64,000 nucleotides of DNA from Streptomyces harbinensis (GTDB lineage: Bacteria > Actinomycetota > Actinomycetes > Streptomycetales > Streptomycetaceae). A model generated the notes under the pieces. That model ran no database searches and was not told where the DNA came from. It saw only the letters and a program-made list of their open reading frames with translations. Below are positions 16,754 to 25,567 of the stretch, one piece after another. The translations under genes and the position numbers were made by a program. The stretch spans positions 124,001-188,000 of the forward strand of contig NZ_FPAB01000009.1 in the NCBI RefSeq assembly GCF_900116145.1. The letters are read 5' to 3'. Position 1 is the stretch's first letter. Each line of letters starts with the position of its first letter.

Positions 16754-18298
16754 TCAGTCGGTGTCGTCGGTGTCGTCGGCGAGGCTGGTGCCGCGCCGGA
16801 AGGCGGCCATCAGGCCGGGGTCGGGTTCGCTGTCGGGCTCGTGGCGCAAGGTGGGTTCGTGGTCACGGGTCCGGTCGGCCTTGCGGTCGTGGTCCGGGTC
16901 GCGCTCGACGGCGAGGGAGGCGGCCAGACCGGGGGCCGGCGGGGTGATGTCGCGCAGCTGCGGGACGAGGTGCTGCTGGCGTCTGCGGCGCGGCAGTTGC
17001 GGGCGGACCGGCGGCGCGGAGCACATGGGGGGTGCGGCGCGGGTGGTCACGGTGGCGGGGACCACGGGCTCGGCGGGGATGTGGCGGTGGCGGGGCGGGC
17101 CGGGGACGAACTGGCCCTCGGACTCGTCGCCAAGGAGGTCCTCGGGGAGGACGAGCACGGCCTGGACGCCGCCGTAGATGTTGCTCTGCAACTGGACGAC
17201 GATGTTGTGGCGGCGGGCGAGGGTGGACACGACGAACAGCCCGACCCGGCCGTCCTCCAGGAGTTCGGCGACGTCCATGGGCTCGGCGCCGGCCAGGACG
17301 GCGTTCATCCGGCTCTGTTCGGCGTCCGTCATGCCCAGGCCCCGGTCCTCGACCTCGATGGCGAGCCCGGCGGTCACCCGCTGGACCCGCAGCAGTACCC
17401 GGGTCTGGGGCGCGGAGTACAGGGTGGCGTTCTCGACGAGTTCGGCGAGCAGGTGGATGACGTCGGCGACGGCGTGGCCGCGCACGGTGCCCTCGATGGG
17501 CGGCACCAGCTTGACCCGGGTGTACTGCTCGACCTCGGCGATGCACGAGCGCAGCACCTCGGTGAGGGCGACCGGCCGGGTCCACTGGCGGCGGGAGACG
17601 GCGCCGCCCAGGACGGCGAGGTTCTCGGCGTGCCGGCGGATGCGGGTGGCGAGGTGGTCGATGTGGAAGAGGCCCTTGAGCAGGTCGGGGTCCTCGACCT
17701 CGTGTTCCAGTTCGTCGAGGTGTTCCAGCTGGCGGTGGACGAAGGTCTGCATGCGGCGGGCGAGGTTGACGAAGACCGCGATCTTCTCGTCGCTGCCGGG
17801 GGCGCCGCCCGGAGGCAGGGCACGGGCCCGGGCGACGGCGTCCTCGGCGGCCCGCAGGTGGGTGTCGATCTCGTGGCCGAGGGCGGCGAGGCTGTCGGGG
17901 AACGGTTCGGGGGCGGGGGCGGTGCCGCCGGCGGCGGCGCCGCTGTCCCGGCGGCGGGCCGGCCGGGTGGCCAGGGTGGCGAGTTCGGCCCGGTGGCGGG
18001 CGAGCCGGCGGCCGAGCGCGGCGTGCCGGGCGGCCTGGAGCCGGGCCTCGCCGGTGGCGACCGCGACGGCGCCGGCCAGCACGGCGGCGGCGCCCAGGGC
18101 GGCGGCGATCAGTAACGGCACGGGCTGCGACAGGCGCTGGACGGCCAGCACGGCGGCGACGGCGATGGCGGCGACCAGCGCGGCCGGCAGCACGGCCAGG
18201 CGCAGCAGTCGGCCCCGTTCGGGGTGGGGCCGCGGCGGGGCGGCGGCAGCGGTGCGACCGCTGCCGGTCAGCGCCCGTTGGCTGCGGGGTTCGGGCAT
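16754..18298 (-). CDS. cvnA: Conservon sensor-like ATPase CvnA (conservon 1)
   Basis: A 514-residue protein with two transmembrane helices near residues 30-80 and no large sensor domain between them. A long helical region (about 90-290) is followed by an HATPase_c domain with N-box E-L-V-E-N-A-T-L-Y-S and G-box D-R-G-L-G-M. A disordered Pro/Arg-rich tail of about 110 residues ends the protein. CvnA proteins resemble histidine kinases but lack a clear phosphoacceptor. It heads the four-gene conservon. Start ATG at 18298. Confidence 0.9.
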   Translation of the reverse strand: MPEPRSQRALTGSGRTAAAAPPRPHPERGRLLRLAVLPAALVAAIAVAAVLAVQRLSQPVPLLIAAALGAAAVLAGAVAVATGEARLQAARHAALGRRLARHRAELATLATRPARRRDSGAAAGGTAPAPEPFPDSLAALGHEIDTHLRAAEDAVARARALPPGGAPGSDEKIAVFVNLARRMQTFVHRQLEHLDELEHEVEDPDLLKGLFHIDHLATRIRRHAENLAVLGGAVSRRQWTRPVALTEVLRSCIAEVEQYTRVKLVPPIEGTVRGHAVADVIHLLAELVENATLYSAPQTRVLLRVQRVTAGLAIEVEDRGLGMTDAEQSRMNAVLAGAEPMDVAELLEDGRVGLFVVSTLARRHNIVVQLQSNIYGGVQAVLVLPEDLLGDESEGQFVPGPPRHRHIPAEPVVPATVTTRAAPPMCSAPPVRPQLPRRRRQQHLVPQLRDITPPAPGLAASLAVERDPDHDRKADRTRDHEPTLRHEPDSEPDPGLMAAFRRGTSLADDTDDTD

Positions 18299-18599
18299 CG
18301 GGGTCCTTCGGATTCTCGTGGGCGGAGGATGGCCACCGCGAACGAGTGGCTCTGGGTGCCGTTGCCCACGCTATGCACCAACTGACCACCTCTGGAGCCC
18401 TGTTTGAGCAATCGCCACCCCTCGCCAGCTCCCAACGAGTGAATACCGCGAACACGGAATTGACCCCCGGCGGGTGAGCGGGCGCCGCCCGCGCGCACAC
18501 GGTGCGCGGCGGGGGCCGGGGGCGCCACCGGGGGCCGGTCGCGGGCCACACGGGCGGGGGCGGGCGGGGGCGGGCGGGGGCGGTCGGACGGGGCCCGGG
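18299..18599. other. Gene-free region with conservon 1 promoter side and a G-rich tandem repeat
   Basis: About 300 bp between cvnA and the AlkB gene, both on the minus strand. The cvnA-proximal half is less GC-rich and should hold the conservon promoter, but I cannot place -35/-10 boxes with confidence. The half near 18551-18580 holds three perfect 10-bp repeats. Confidence 0.6.
18551..18580 (+). repeat. Three perfect tandem copies of a 10-bp G-rich unit
   Basis: CGGGCGGGGG is repeated exactly three times, followed by CGG. Six runs of three or more Gs on the plus strand could fold as a G-quadruplex. It lies 20 bp beyond the stop of the AlkB gene, which reads on the opposite strand. Confidence 0.85.
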
Positions 18600-19253
18600 T
18601 CAGGACGCGGGCGACAGCCCGGAGACCCGCAGGGTGATGTTCAGACGCCCGGTCAGGCCGAGCGCGGCGGGCGCGGTCCCGGGTCGGGTGCGGGGCACCC
18701 CGTGGTAGGCCAGCCGGGAGGCGGCGCCGAAGACGAACGCGTCGCCGCTGCGCAGTTCCGTGTCGCGCCACGGCCGGCCCCGGCTCTCGGGGGTGCCGAA
18801 GCGGAAGACGCAGCTGTCGCCCAGGCTCAGCGACACCACCGGGGCGGGTGAGCGCTCGTCGCTGTCGCGGTGCATACCCATCCGGGCGCCGGCCGGGTAG
18901 AAGTTGATGAGCGCGACGTCGTACGGGGCGCCGGCCGGCGGCAGTCCGGCCTCGGCCACCAGCTGCTCGGCGAGGGCGCCCAGTTCGGGCGGGAACGGTT
19001 TCACCGGCGCCCCGTCGCCGTCCACCACCGTCCGCGCGTACCCGTAGGGGTACCAGTGCCACCCGAGGCTGAGCTGCCGCACCGACATCGTGCCGCCGCG
19101 CGGCATGGTGACGGTACGCAGTCCGGCCGGGGGCAGCGCCCACCGGCGGCAGTCGGCCAGCAACCCGCGCTGCTGCTCGGCCGTGAGCCGGCCGGGCAGA
19201 TGCACGGCGCCCGGGGCGACCTCGGCCGGCGGCCGGGCGAACAGCTCCGTCAC
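18600..19253 (-). CDS. alkB: AlkB-family Fe(II)/2-oxoglutarate-dependent dioxygenase
   Basis: A 217-residue dioxygenase that in its family removes alkyl lesions (1-meA, 3-meC) from DNA or RNA. The H-x-D iron ligands (M-H-R-D-S-D), the distal His (Y-H-G-V) and the AlkB signature R-x-N-x-T-x-R (GRLNITLR) are intact, with the nucleotide-recognition lid region before them. The GTG start overlaps the stop of the polyprenyl synthase gene by 4 bp (GTGA), making it the last gene of the squalene operon, an unexpected place for a repair enzyme. Confidence 0.9.
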   Translation of the reverse strand: MTELFARPPAEVAPGAVHLPGRLTAEQQRGLLADCRRWALPPAGLRTVTMPRGGTMSVRQLSLGWHWYPYGYARTVVDGDGAPVKPFPPELGALAEQLVAEAGLPPAGAPYDVALINFYPAGARMGMHRDSDERSPAPVVSLSLGDSCVFRFGTPESRGRPWRDTELRSGDAFVFGAASRLAYHGVPRTRPGTAPAALGLTGRLNITLRVSGLSPAS

Positions 19254-20293
19254 TTCTCCCGGATGACGATGAAGTCGGCGAGCTCCACCAGTTGCTCACG
19301 CACCCGGGCCGGCATGTCCAGGCCGTCCAGCGCCCGCAGCGCGGTGTCGTGCTGGCGCCGCGCCTCGTCCGCGGTCCACTGCCGGCCGCCGGCCTCCTCG
19401 ATCAGGGCGGCGCGGGCGGCGAACTCGGCCTCGTCGAAGTCGGCGAACTCCTCCTGGCTCTTCTTCGCGTCGGCGGTCAGCAGCGCGGTCAGCCGCCGCG
19501 CAGCCCCGCCGGAGGCGGCCACGGCCGCGGCGACCGGCAGCGACTTCTTGCGCTGGCGCAGATCGCTCCAGGTCTGCTTGCCGGTGGCGGCCGGGTCGCC
19601 CCAGATGCCCAGCAGGTCGTCGACCGCCTGGAAGGCGAGGCCGAGGTGGTGGCCGTAGGTCTCCAGCGCGTCGGCGGCGTCGTCGTCCGCGCCGCCGAGA
19701 ACGGCGCCGATGGAGGCGGCGCAGGCGAGCAGCGCGCCGGTCTTGTTGCCCTCCATCTCCAGGCATTCCTCGACCGAGACGAACTCCCGGTGTTCGAAGG
19801 AGATGTCCTGGGCCTGGCCGTCGATGAGCTTGCGGGAGGCGACGGCCAGCCGGCGCGCCGCACGGGCCGCGCCCGGGCCGCCGGCCTCCAGCAGCACCTC
19901 GTGGGAGATGGCGAACAGCGCGTCGCCGACCAGGATCGCCTGGGCGGGGCCGTGCACCTTCCACACCGTGTCGCGGTGCCGGCGCTGCTCGTCGCCGTCC
20001 ATCAGATCGTCGTGCAGCAGCGAGAAGTTGTGCACCAGCTCGACCGCGACGGCGCCCGGGACACCCGTGTCCGGCGCGGCGCCGGCCGCCTCGGCGGAGA
20101 GCAGGGCCAGCGCCGGGCGGACCGCCTTGCCGCCGTCGCTCTCGGACTCGCGGCCGTGCGCGTCGATCCAGCCGAAGTGGTACGCGGCCACCGTGTTCAT
20201 GGGCGGGGCCAGCCGGTCGACGGCGGCGCGCAGCGCGGGGGTGGTGAGGGTGCGCCCGCGTTCCAGCAGGGCGTTGACCGCGGTCTGACTCAT
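19250..20293 (-). CDS. Polyprenyl diphosphate synthase (trans-isoprenyl transferase)
   Basis: About 347 residues. The first Asp-rich motif D-D-L-M-D and the second D-D-L-L-G-x-x-G-D are both present, with G-G-K-A-V-R-P as the IPP-binding opening and K-T-G-A-L in the middle. It condenses IPP with allylic diphosphates, probably making FPP for the squalene genes beside it; chain length cannot be set by eye. Start ATG at 20293. A 208-bp gap separates it from hpnE, and alkB overlaps its stop. Confidence 0.9.
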   Translation of the reverse strand: MSQTAVNALLERGRTLTTPALRAAVDRLAPPMNTVAAYHFGWIDAHGRESESDGGKAVRPALALLSAEAAGAAPDTGVPGAVAVELVHNFSLLHDDLMDGDEQRRHRDTVWKVHGPAQAILVGDALFAISHEVLLEAGGPGAARAARRLAVASRKLIDGQAQDISFEHREFVSVEECLEMEGNKTGALLACAASIGAVLGGADDDAADALETYGHHLGLAFQAVDDLLGIWGDPAATGKQTWSDLRQRKKSLPVAAAVAASGGAARRLTALLTADAKKSQEEFADFDEAEFAARAALIEEAGGRQWTADEARRQHDTALRALDGLDMPARVREQLVELADFIVIREK

Positions 20294-20501
20294 GGGGTTC
20301 TGTTCTCCAGTGCTGCGGATATCGCGGGCGGGGCGGTGAGCGGGTCCCAGGTCCTCCTCGGGCCGGCCCCGCGCGGATCGCTCCGCGGTGGTTCCGGCCG
20401 GCGGCCGGCGGGCACCCCCCGGTGCAGCCTCGCTCGCCGGGTACCCGGCTTCGAGCGTACCCGGGACCGGCCGGTGGCCGGCCCCGGTCGCCACGGGCCG
20501 C

Positions 20502-21851
20502 TCACACCGCCGCCGCGGCGCGGGCGGCGGCCAGGCCGCTGCGTACCGCGCCCTCCATGGTCGCGGGCCAGCCGGTGGCGGTCCAGGCACCGGCCAGGAA
20601 CAGGCCGCGGGCGCCGGTGGCGGCGGCCGGGCGCAGCCGGGCGGTGCCGGGGGCCGGGGCGAAGGTGGCGGTGCGTTCGCGGGTGACGAAGAAGTCCCGG
20701 ACCCGGGCGTGGGCGGCGGCGGGCAGCAGCCGTTCCAGTTCCGGCAGGTAGCGCTTGCGCAGCACCTTGGCCGGGAGGTCGATCTCCGCTCCGGCGGCGG
20801 ACTGGGACAGCGCCAGGTACTGGCCGCCGCCGGTGAGCCCGGAAGGGGCGGTGCGGTCGAAGACCCACTGCACGGGGCTGCCGAGGGCGGCGAAGAACGG
20901 GACACGCAGCACGCGGCGGTCGTAGACGACGTGGAGGTTGAGGATCGGCGCGTCGGCCAGGTCAAGCAGCCGGCCGGGGTCGGGCAGCGCGCCGGGCGGC
21001 AGCAGGCCGTGGGCCTCGCGCTGCGGGACGGCGAGGACGACGACGTCCGCGTCCAGGTGGTACGGGGTGTCGTCGCGGCCGGTGAGGTCGGCGCGCCAGC
21101 CGCGGCCCCCGGGTCCGGGGTGCAGGGCTCGGGCCTTGGTGGCGAGCAGGGTACGGACACCGGCGCGCTCCAGGGCGGCGGCGGCGAGGGTGTCGTGGAG
21201 GTGGCCGAGCGGCACCTCGGGGAGGCCGATGTCCGCGGCCCCGGGGCTGGTGAGCAGTCCGGTGCGGAAGACCTTGGCGGCCAGCGCGAGGGACACCTCG
21301 TCCGCGCGGGCGTTGAGGGTGGCGACGCCCACGAGGTCCCACAGCGCGTCGATGGTGGCCCGGTTCTGTCCGTGCCGCTCCAGCCAGTGGCCGAAGCTCT
21401 CGGCGTCCAGGGCGGGGTCGGCGGGGTCCAGCCGGCGCAGGGCGAGGGCGGCGCGGCCCACGGAGGCGCGTTCGGCGAGGGTGAGGTGCGGGTAGCGGGC
21501 GAGCCCGGCGGTCAGGTGCAGCGGGACGGGGGCCGCGGTGCGGCGCAGCCGGCCGACGCGGCGGGTGCCGGCGTGCAGGACGGGGACGTCCATGCGGCGC
21601 TGTACCGGGGCGAGGGCGGCGCCGCCGACGCGGCGCAGAAAGCCCTGGTAGGCGGTGCAGCAGCGCAGGTACACATGCTGGCCGTTGTCGACGGTGAGCG
21701 GTCCCGCGGCGCTGTCGCGGCTGAAGGAGAAGGCGAGGCCGCCGAGCCGGGGGCGGGCCTCGGCGAGGGTCACGGCGTGGCCGCGGTCGGCGAGGGCGAG
21801 GGCGGCGGTGGTGCCGGCGAGGCCGCCGCCGATGACCAGTGCGCTGGTCAC
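20502..21851 (-). CDS. hpnE: Hydroxysqualene dehydroxylase HpnE (FAD-dependent)
   Basis: About 449 residues. The N-terminal FAD-binding motif (V-I-G-G-G-L-A-G-T-T-A-A-L), the amine-oxidase/phytoene-desaturase fold and the late F-L-A-G-A-W-T-x-T-G-W-P-x-T-M-E-G-A segment are seen. HpnE reduces hydroxysqualene to squalene after HpnD and HpnC. The start GTG at 21851 overlaps the hpnD stop by 4 bp; the frame is open much further upstream but only as an artefact of high GC. Confidence 0.9.
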   Translation of the reverse strand: MTSALVIGGGLAGTTAALALADRGHAVTLAEARPRLGGLAFSFSRDSAAGPLTVDNGQHVYLRCCTAYQGFLRRVGGAALAPVQRRMDVPVLHAGTRRVGRLRRTAAPVPLHLTAGLARYPHLTLAERASVGRAALALRRLDPADPALDAESFGHWLERHGQNRATIDALWDLVGVATLNARADEVSLALAAKVFRTGLLTSPGAADIGLPEVPLGHLHDTLAAAALERAGVRTLLATKARALHPGPGGRGWRADLTGRDDTPYHLDADVVVLAVPQREAHGLLPPGALPDPGRLLDLADAPILNLHVVYDRRVLRVPFFAALGSPVQWVFDRTAPSGLTGGGQYLALSQSAAGAEIDLPAKVLRKRYLPELERLLPAAAHARVRDFFVTRERTATFAPAPGTARLRPAAATGARGLFLAGAWTATGWPATMEGAVRSGLAAARAAAAV

Positions 21852-22801
21852 GGGTGGGCCTGCCGGGCGATGCGGCGGGCGTCGAGACCGGTCAGGCCGC
21901 GCACGGCGACCAGGACCTTCTCCGGCGCGGGCAGGGCGACCCGGCCGCGCAGGACGGCGGCGGGGTCCTCGGCGATGCGGTCCAGCAGCCGGTGGTAGAT
22001 GCCGGCCATGGCGGCGACGCAGGCACCGGAGCGGCGGTCGAGCATGGGCAGCAGCTTGAACCCCTCGGCGAACAGTTCGCGGGCGCGCTGGATCTGGAAG
22101 CGGACCAGGGCGGTGAAGTCGGCCTCGGCGGGCGGCGGGTAGCGGCGCAGGTCGTCGGCGGTCTCGGGGCAGGCGAATTTGCGCAGGTCCTCGGCGGGCA
22201 GGTAGACGCGGCCGTTGCCGGCGTCCTCGCGTACGTCGCGCAGGATGTTGGTGAGCTGGAGGGCGAGTCCGAGGGTGTCCGCGTACTCGGGGGCGCGGGC
22301 GGCGCCGCGCACCCCGGGCACGGTGCCGAAGACGCCGAGCGAGAGCCGGCCGATGGCGCCGGCCACGCAGCGGCAGTAGAACCGCAGGTCGTCCCAGTTC
22401 TCGTAGGTGTGGCCGCGCACGTCCATGAGGACGCCGTCGATGAGTTCGTCGAGGGCGCCGAGCGGGATGGGGAAGGCGCCCGCGGCGTGGGAGAGGGCGA
22501 GGGCGACCGGGTCGGTGGCGTCCTGGGGGACGGTGCCGGTGCGGACCCGCTCCAGCAGGTCGCGGCACTCCAGGAGCCGCTCCCGCTTGGTGTCCGGGTC
22601 CAGGGTGCCGTCGCCGATGTCGTCGACGCGGCGGGCGAAGGCGTACAGGGCGGAGAGCGCGCGGCGCTGGCCGGTGGGCAGCAGCCGGATGCCGTAGGCG
22701 AAGTTGCGCGCCTGCTGCCCGGTGATGGTCTCGCAGTAATGGTAGGAGGCCAGCACGGCGGAGGGCAGGGGTCGGCTGTTTCTCACGGGGTCTACCCTCA
22801 C
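21848..22801 (-). CDS. hpnD: Presqualene diphosphate synthase HpnD
   Basis: A 317-residue squalene/phytoene synthase-family protein. The Asp-rich motifs R-R-V-D-D-I-G-D and N-I-L-R-D-V-R-E-D (substrate-Mg binding) and the Y-C-E-T-I-T opening are present. It joins two FPP molecules into presqualene diphosphate. Assignment as HpnD rather than HpnC rests on gene order (hpnC-hpnD-hpnE) and the R-D-V-x-E-D motif. GTG start overlaps the hpnC stop by 4 bp. Confidence 0.88.
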   Translation of the reverse strand: MRVDPVRNSRPLPSAVLASYHYCETITGQQARNFAYGIRLLPTGQRRALSALYAFARRVDDIGDGTLDPDTKRERLLECRDLLERVRTGTVPQDATDPVALALSHAAGAFPIPLGALDELIDGVLMDVRGHTYENWDDLRFYCRCVAGAIGRLSLGVFGTVPGVRGAARAPEYADTLGLALQLTNILRDVREDAGNGRVYLPAEDLRKFACPETADDLRRYPPPAEADFTALVRFQIQRARELFAEGFKLLPMLDRRSGACVAAMAGIYHRLLDRIAEDPAAVLRGRVALPAPEKVLVAVRGLTGLDARRIARQAHP

Positions 22802-23709
22802 GTCCCTCGTCGCAGTGTCGTTCCCGCCGCGTACAGCAGGCCGCTCTTGGTGGGTTTCGGCGCGGACGCCAGGACGTCGTAGCCGGCGTCGGCGATGGCC
22901 TGGGCCGCCGCCCTGCCGCCGCCGACGAATCCGGCGAGCAGCAGCCTCAGCCGCCCGTGGACGCTGCCCACCAGGGGGGCGCCCTCATCGAGCAGCCTAC
23001 GTGCCCGTTCGGTCGCGCAGGCCACCAGGGTGCGTACCGAGGCGTTCGCGGTGGGGGCGGCGAGGTCGGTCTCGGACACGTGGAAGCGCCGCATGTCCTC
23101 CTGCGGGAGGTAGATGCGGTCGCGGGCGAGGTCCTCGGCGACGTCCTGGATGTGCTCGATGAGCTGGAGCGCGGTGCAGACGGCGTCGGAGCGGCGGACG
23201 CGTTCGGGGGTGGCGGTGCCGGTGACGGCGAGGACGAGCCGGCCGACGGGGTTGGCGGAATAGGTGCAGTAGCCGAGCAGCTGCTCGTGGTCGGCGTAGC
23301 GGGTGACGCGCTGGTCGATCCGGTTGGCCTCGATGAGGTCGAGGAAGGGCCGGGGGGTGAGGGAGCTGCGGCGCACGGTGGGGATGAGGGCGCGCACCAG
23401 GGGGTGGCGTGGCGGCGCGCCGCCGTGGGCGCTGGTGAAGACGCGGTGCAGGTCGGCTTCGAGGGCGTCCAGCATGGGCAGCGGCTCGTCGGCCTGCGCC
23501 GGGTCGACGCCGAGGGCGCGGGCGTCGGCGCCGCCGGGGGCGAGGTCGCGGTCGCCGATGTCGTCGACGAGGCGGGCGTAGCCGTACAGGGCCATCAGGT
23601 CCTCGCGCCAGGCGCGGGGGACGAAGGCGGGGGCCACGGGGAAGTTCTCGCGGGCGGCTTTGGAGAGTACGGCCCCGGTGGGGTCGTCGGTGGCCGGTGC
23701 CGTCGTCAT
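22798..23709 (-). CDS. hpnC: Hydroxysqualene synthase HpnC
   Basis: A 303-residue squalene/phytoene synthase-like protein. Asp-rich motifs are R-L-V-D-D-I-G-D and E-H-I-Q-D-V-A-E-D, and the N-terminus has the E-N-F-P-V-A segment characteristic of HpnC. It converts presqualene diphosphate to hydroxysqualene. It heads the operon hpnC-hpnD-hpnE-polyprenyl synthase-alkB. Start ATG 23709, preceded by only about 30 bp before the terminator of the upstream cluster, so the promoter must be compact or overlap that hairpin. Confidence 0.88.
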   Translation of the reverse strand: MTTAPATDDPTGAVLSKAARENFPVAPAFVPRAWREDLMALYGYARLVDDIGDRDLAPGGADARALGVDPAQADEPLPMLDALEADLHRVFTSAHGGAPPRHPLVRALIPTVRRSSLTPRPFLDLIEANRIDQRVTRYADHEQLLGYCTYSANPVGRLVLAVTGTATPERVRRSDAVCTALQLIEHIQDVAEDLARDRIYLPQEDMRRFHVSETDLAAPTANASVRTLVACATERARRLLDEGAPLVGSVHGRLRLLLAGFVGGGRAAAQAIADAGYDVLASAPKPTKSGLLYAAGTTLRRGT

Positions 23710-23741
23710 ATCCGTCTTTCTACCGTGGGGTGCGCACGGGG

Positions 23742-23770
23742 ACGGCCCCGGACACGCGGTCCGGGGCCGT
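23742..23770. terminator. Hairpin terminator at the end of the surface-polymer operon
   Basis: A perfect 12-bp inverted repeat (23742-23753 and 23759-23770) with a 5-nt loop ACGCG. It lies 8 bp past the ABC ATPase stop on the minus strand and separates that operon from hpnC. Confidence 0.8.
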
Positions 23771-23778
23771 GCCGGGCG

Positions 23779-24582
23779 TTACTTGCCGGTCTCTTCCTCG
23801 TAGGCCTTCATGACCTCTTCGGTGGGACCGTCCATGACGAGTTCGCCCTTCTCCAGCCACAGCACCCGGTCGCAGGTGGACCGGATGGACTTGTTGTTGT
23901 GGCTGACGAGGAAGACGGTGCCCGCCTCCTTGCGCAGCTCGCGGATGCGGGCCTCGGAGCGGCGCTGGAACTTCTTGTCACCGGTGGCGAGGGCCTCGTC
24001 GATCATCAGGACGTCGTGGTCCTTGGCGGCGGCGATGGAGAACCGCAGCCGGGCGGCCATGCCCGAGGAGTAGGTGCGCATGGGCAGGCTGATGAAGTCG
24101 CCCTTGTCGTTGATCCCGGAGAAATCGACGATGCCCTGGTAGCGCTCCTTGATCTGCTCGCGGGACATGCCCATGGCGAGCCCGCCGAGCACGACGTTGC
24201 GCTCGCCGGTGAGGTCGTTCATCAGGGCGGCGTTGACACCCAGCAGGGAGGGCTGACCGTCGGTGTACACCTTGCCGCGCTCGGTGGGCAGCAGCCCGGC
24301 GATGGCGCGCAGCAGGGTGGACTTGCCGGAGCCGTTGGAGCCGATCAGCCCGATGGCCTCGCCCCGGTAGGCGGTGAAGGTCACGCCGCGCACGGCGTGC
24401 ACCTCGCGGACCCGGGCGGAGGATTCGCGACGGATGATGCGGCGCAGCGCGGCGGTGGCGTTGCCCTTGCTGCGCCCGCCGTAGACGCGGTAGACGATGT
24501 GCACGTCGTCCGCGATGACGGTGGGGACCCGCTCCAGCTCGTCCGCCGGGAGGGGGGATGTCGTCTGCTCAGCCACGGCCAT
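23779..24582 (-). CDS. ABC transporter ATP-binding protein, polysaccharide/teichoic acid export type
   Basis: About 267 residues with Walker A (G-S-N-G-S-G-K-S-T), signature (Y-S-S-G-M-A-A-R-L-R), Walker B (D-V-L-M-I-D-E-A) and H-loop (V-S-H-N). The Y-S-S-G-M signature and short nucleotide domain are characteristic of the Wzt/TagH/RfbE exporters of surface polymers. There is no extra C-terminal glycan-recognition domain. Start ATG 24582 with AGGAG upstream, overlapping the permease gene by 14 bp. Last gene of the operon. Confidence 0.92.
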   Translation of the reverse strand: MAVAEQTTSPLPADELERVPTVIADDVHIVYRVYGGRSKGNATAALRRIIRRESSARVREVHAVRGVTFTAYRGEAIGLIGSNGSGKSTLLRAIAGLLPTERGKVYTDGQPSLLGVNAALMNDLTGERNVVLGGLAMGMSREQIKERYQGIVDFSGINDKGDFISLPMRTYSSGMAARLRFSIAAAKDHDVLMIDEALATGDKKFQRRSEARIRELRKEAGTVFLVSHNNKSIRSTCDRVLWLEKGELVMDGPTEEVMKAYEEETGK

Positions 24583-25483
24583 ACCGCTCCTCCGCCTTCC
24601 AGAAGTACACAAAGCCGCCGATGCCGATCACCAGGGCCCAGCCCAGGGCGTAAGCCCAGGTGAGACCCGGTACGCCACTGTACTGCGGGGTGTCGATCAT
24701 GGCGTAGCGGATGAGGTCCATGTAGACGGCGGCCGGGTTGGCCTCCAGGACGTCGGCCGCCCACAGCGGCACCGTGTCGTTGTCCTCGATCATGGCGCGC
24801 AGCGGGAAGAGCACCCCCGAGGCGTACATCCAGGTGCGCAGCACGAACGGCATCAGCTGGGCCATGTCCGGGGTGTGGCTGCCGAGCCGGGCGAAGATCA
24901 TGGCCAGGCCGGCGTTGAAGACGAACTGGAGGAGCAGGGCGGGGAAGATCAGCAGCCAGGTCCAGGTCGGGTAGTGCCCGAAGCCGATGGTGATCGCCGC
25001 GAGCACGATCATCGAGTAGAGGAGTTGCTGGAGCTGCTGGAGGGAGAAGGCGATCGGAAGGGAGGCCCGGGGGAAGTGCAGTGCGCGGACCATGCCAAGA
25101 TTGCCCGAGATGGACTTCACGCCCGACATGACCGAACTCTGCGTGAAGGTGAAGACGAAGACACCCGCCACCAGGAACGGAATGTAATCGCCGGTGCTCA
25201 TGCCGCCACGTGCTTCCAGGATCACGCCGAAGATCAGGAAGTACACCAGGGCGTTCAGCAGGGGCGTGGCCACCTGCCAGAGCTGGCCGAGTTTCGCCTG
25301 GCTGTACTGGGCGGCGAGCTTGGCCCGGGAGAAGGCGGTGATGAAATGTCGCCTGGCCCACAGCTGCCGTACGTAGGCGGGCAGGGAGGGCCTGGCGCCG
25401 CTGACGGACAGACCGTGTCTGGCCGCCAGTTCTGCCAGCGGAACGGCGCGTGGGGGCGCGCTGGCGCGCGTGGTCTCACTCAA
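24569..25483 (-). CDS. ABC transporter permease, polysaccharide/teichoic acid export type (Wzm/TagG-like)
   Basis: A 304-residue membrane protein with six hydrophobic segments (about residues 68-290) and the ABC-2 export fold. The R-A-K-L-A-A-Q-Y-x-x-A-K-L-G-x-L-W segment before the first membrane helix is typical of TagG/Wzm. It pairs with the ATPase that overlaps its 3' end. The upstream GT2 gene ends 84 bp away on the same strand, so co-transcription is likely but a separate promoter is possible. Confidence 0.92.
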   Translation of the reverse strand: MSETTRASAPPRAVPLAELAARHGLSVSGARPSLPAYVRQLWARRHFITAFSRAKLAAQYSQAKLGQLWQVATPLLNALVYFLIFGVILEARGGMSTGDYIPFLVAGVFVFTFTQSSVMSGVKSISGNLGMVRALHFPRASLPIAFSLQQLQQLLYSMIVLAAITIGFGHYPTWTWLLIFPALLLQFVFNAGLAMIFARLGSHTPDMAQLMPFVLRTWMYASGVLFPLRAMIEDNDTVPLWAADVLEANPAAVYMDLIRYAMIDTPQYSGVPGLTWAYALGWALVIGIGGFVYFWKAEERYGRG

Positions 25484-25567
25484 CGTTGAAACTTTCGTCC
25501 TCGCAGGGCACAGCCGTATGGGTTCCGGGGGTGAGCCGGCCCCTGGATGGTCTCAGACCCGAGCTTG

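Noticed and set aside
18551..18580. CRISPR-like array
   Set aside because: Units are contiguous with no spacers; it is a simple tandem repeat.
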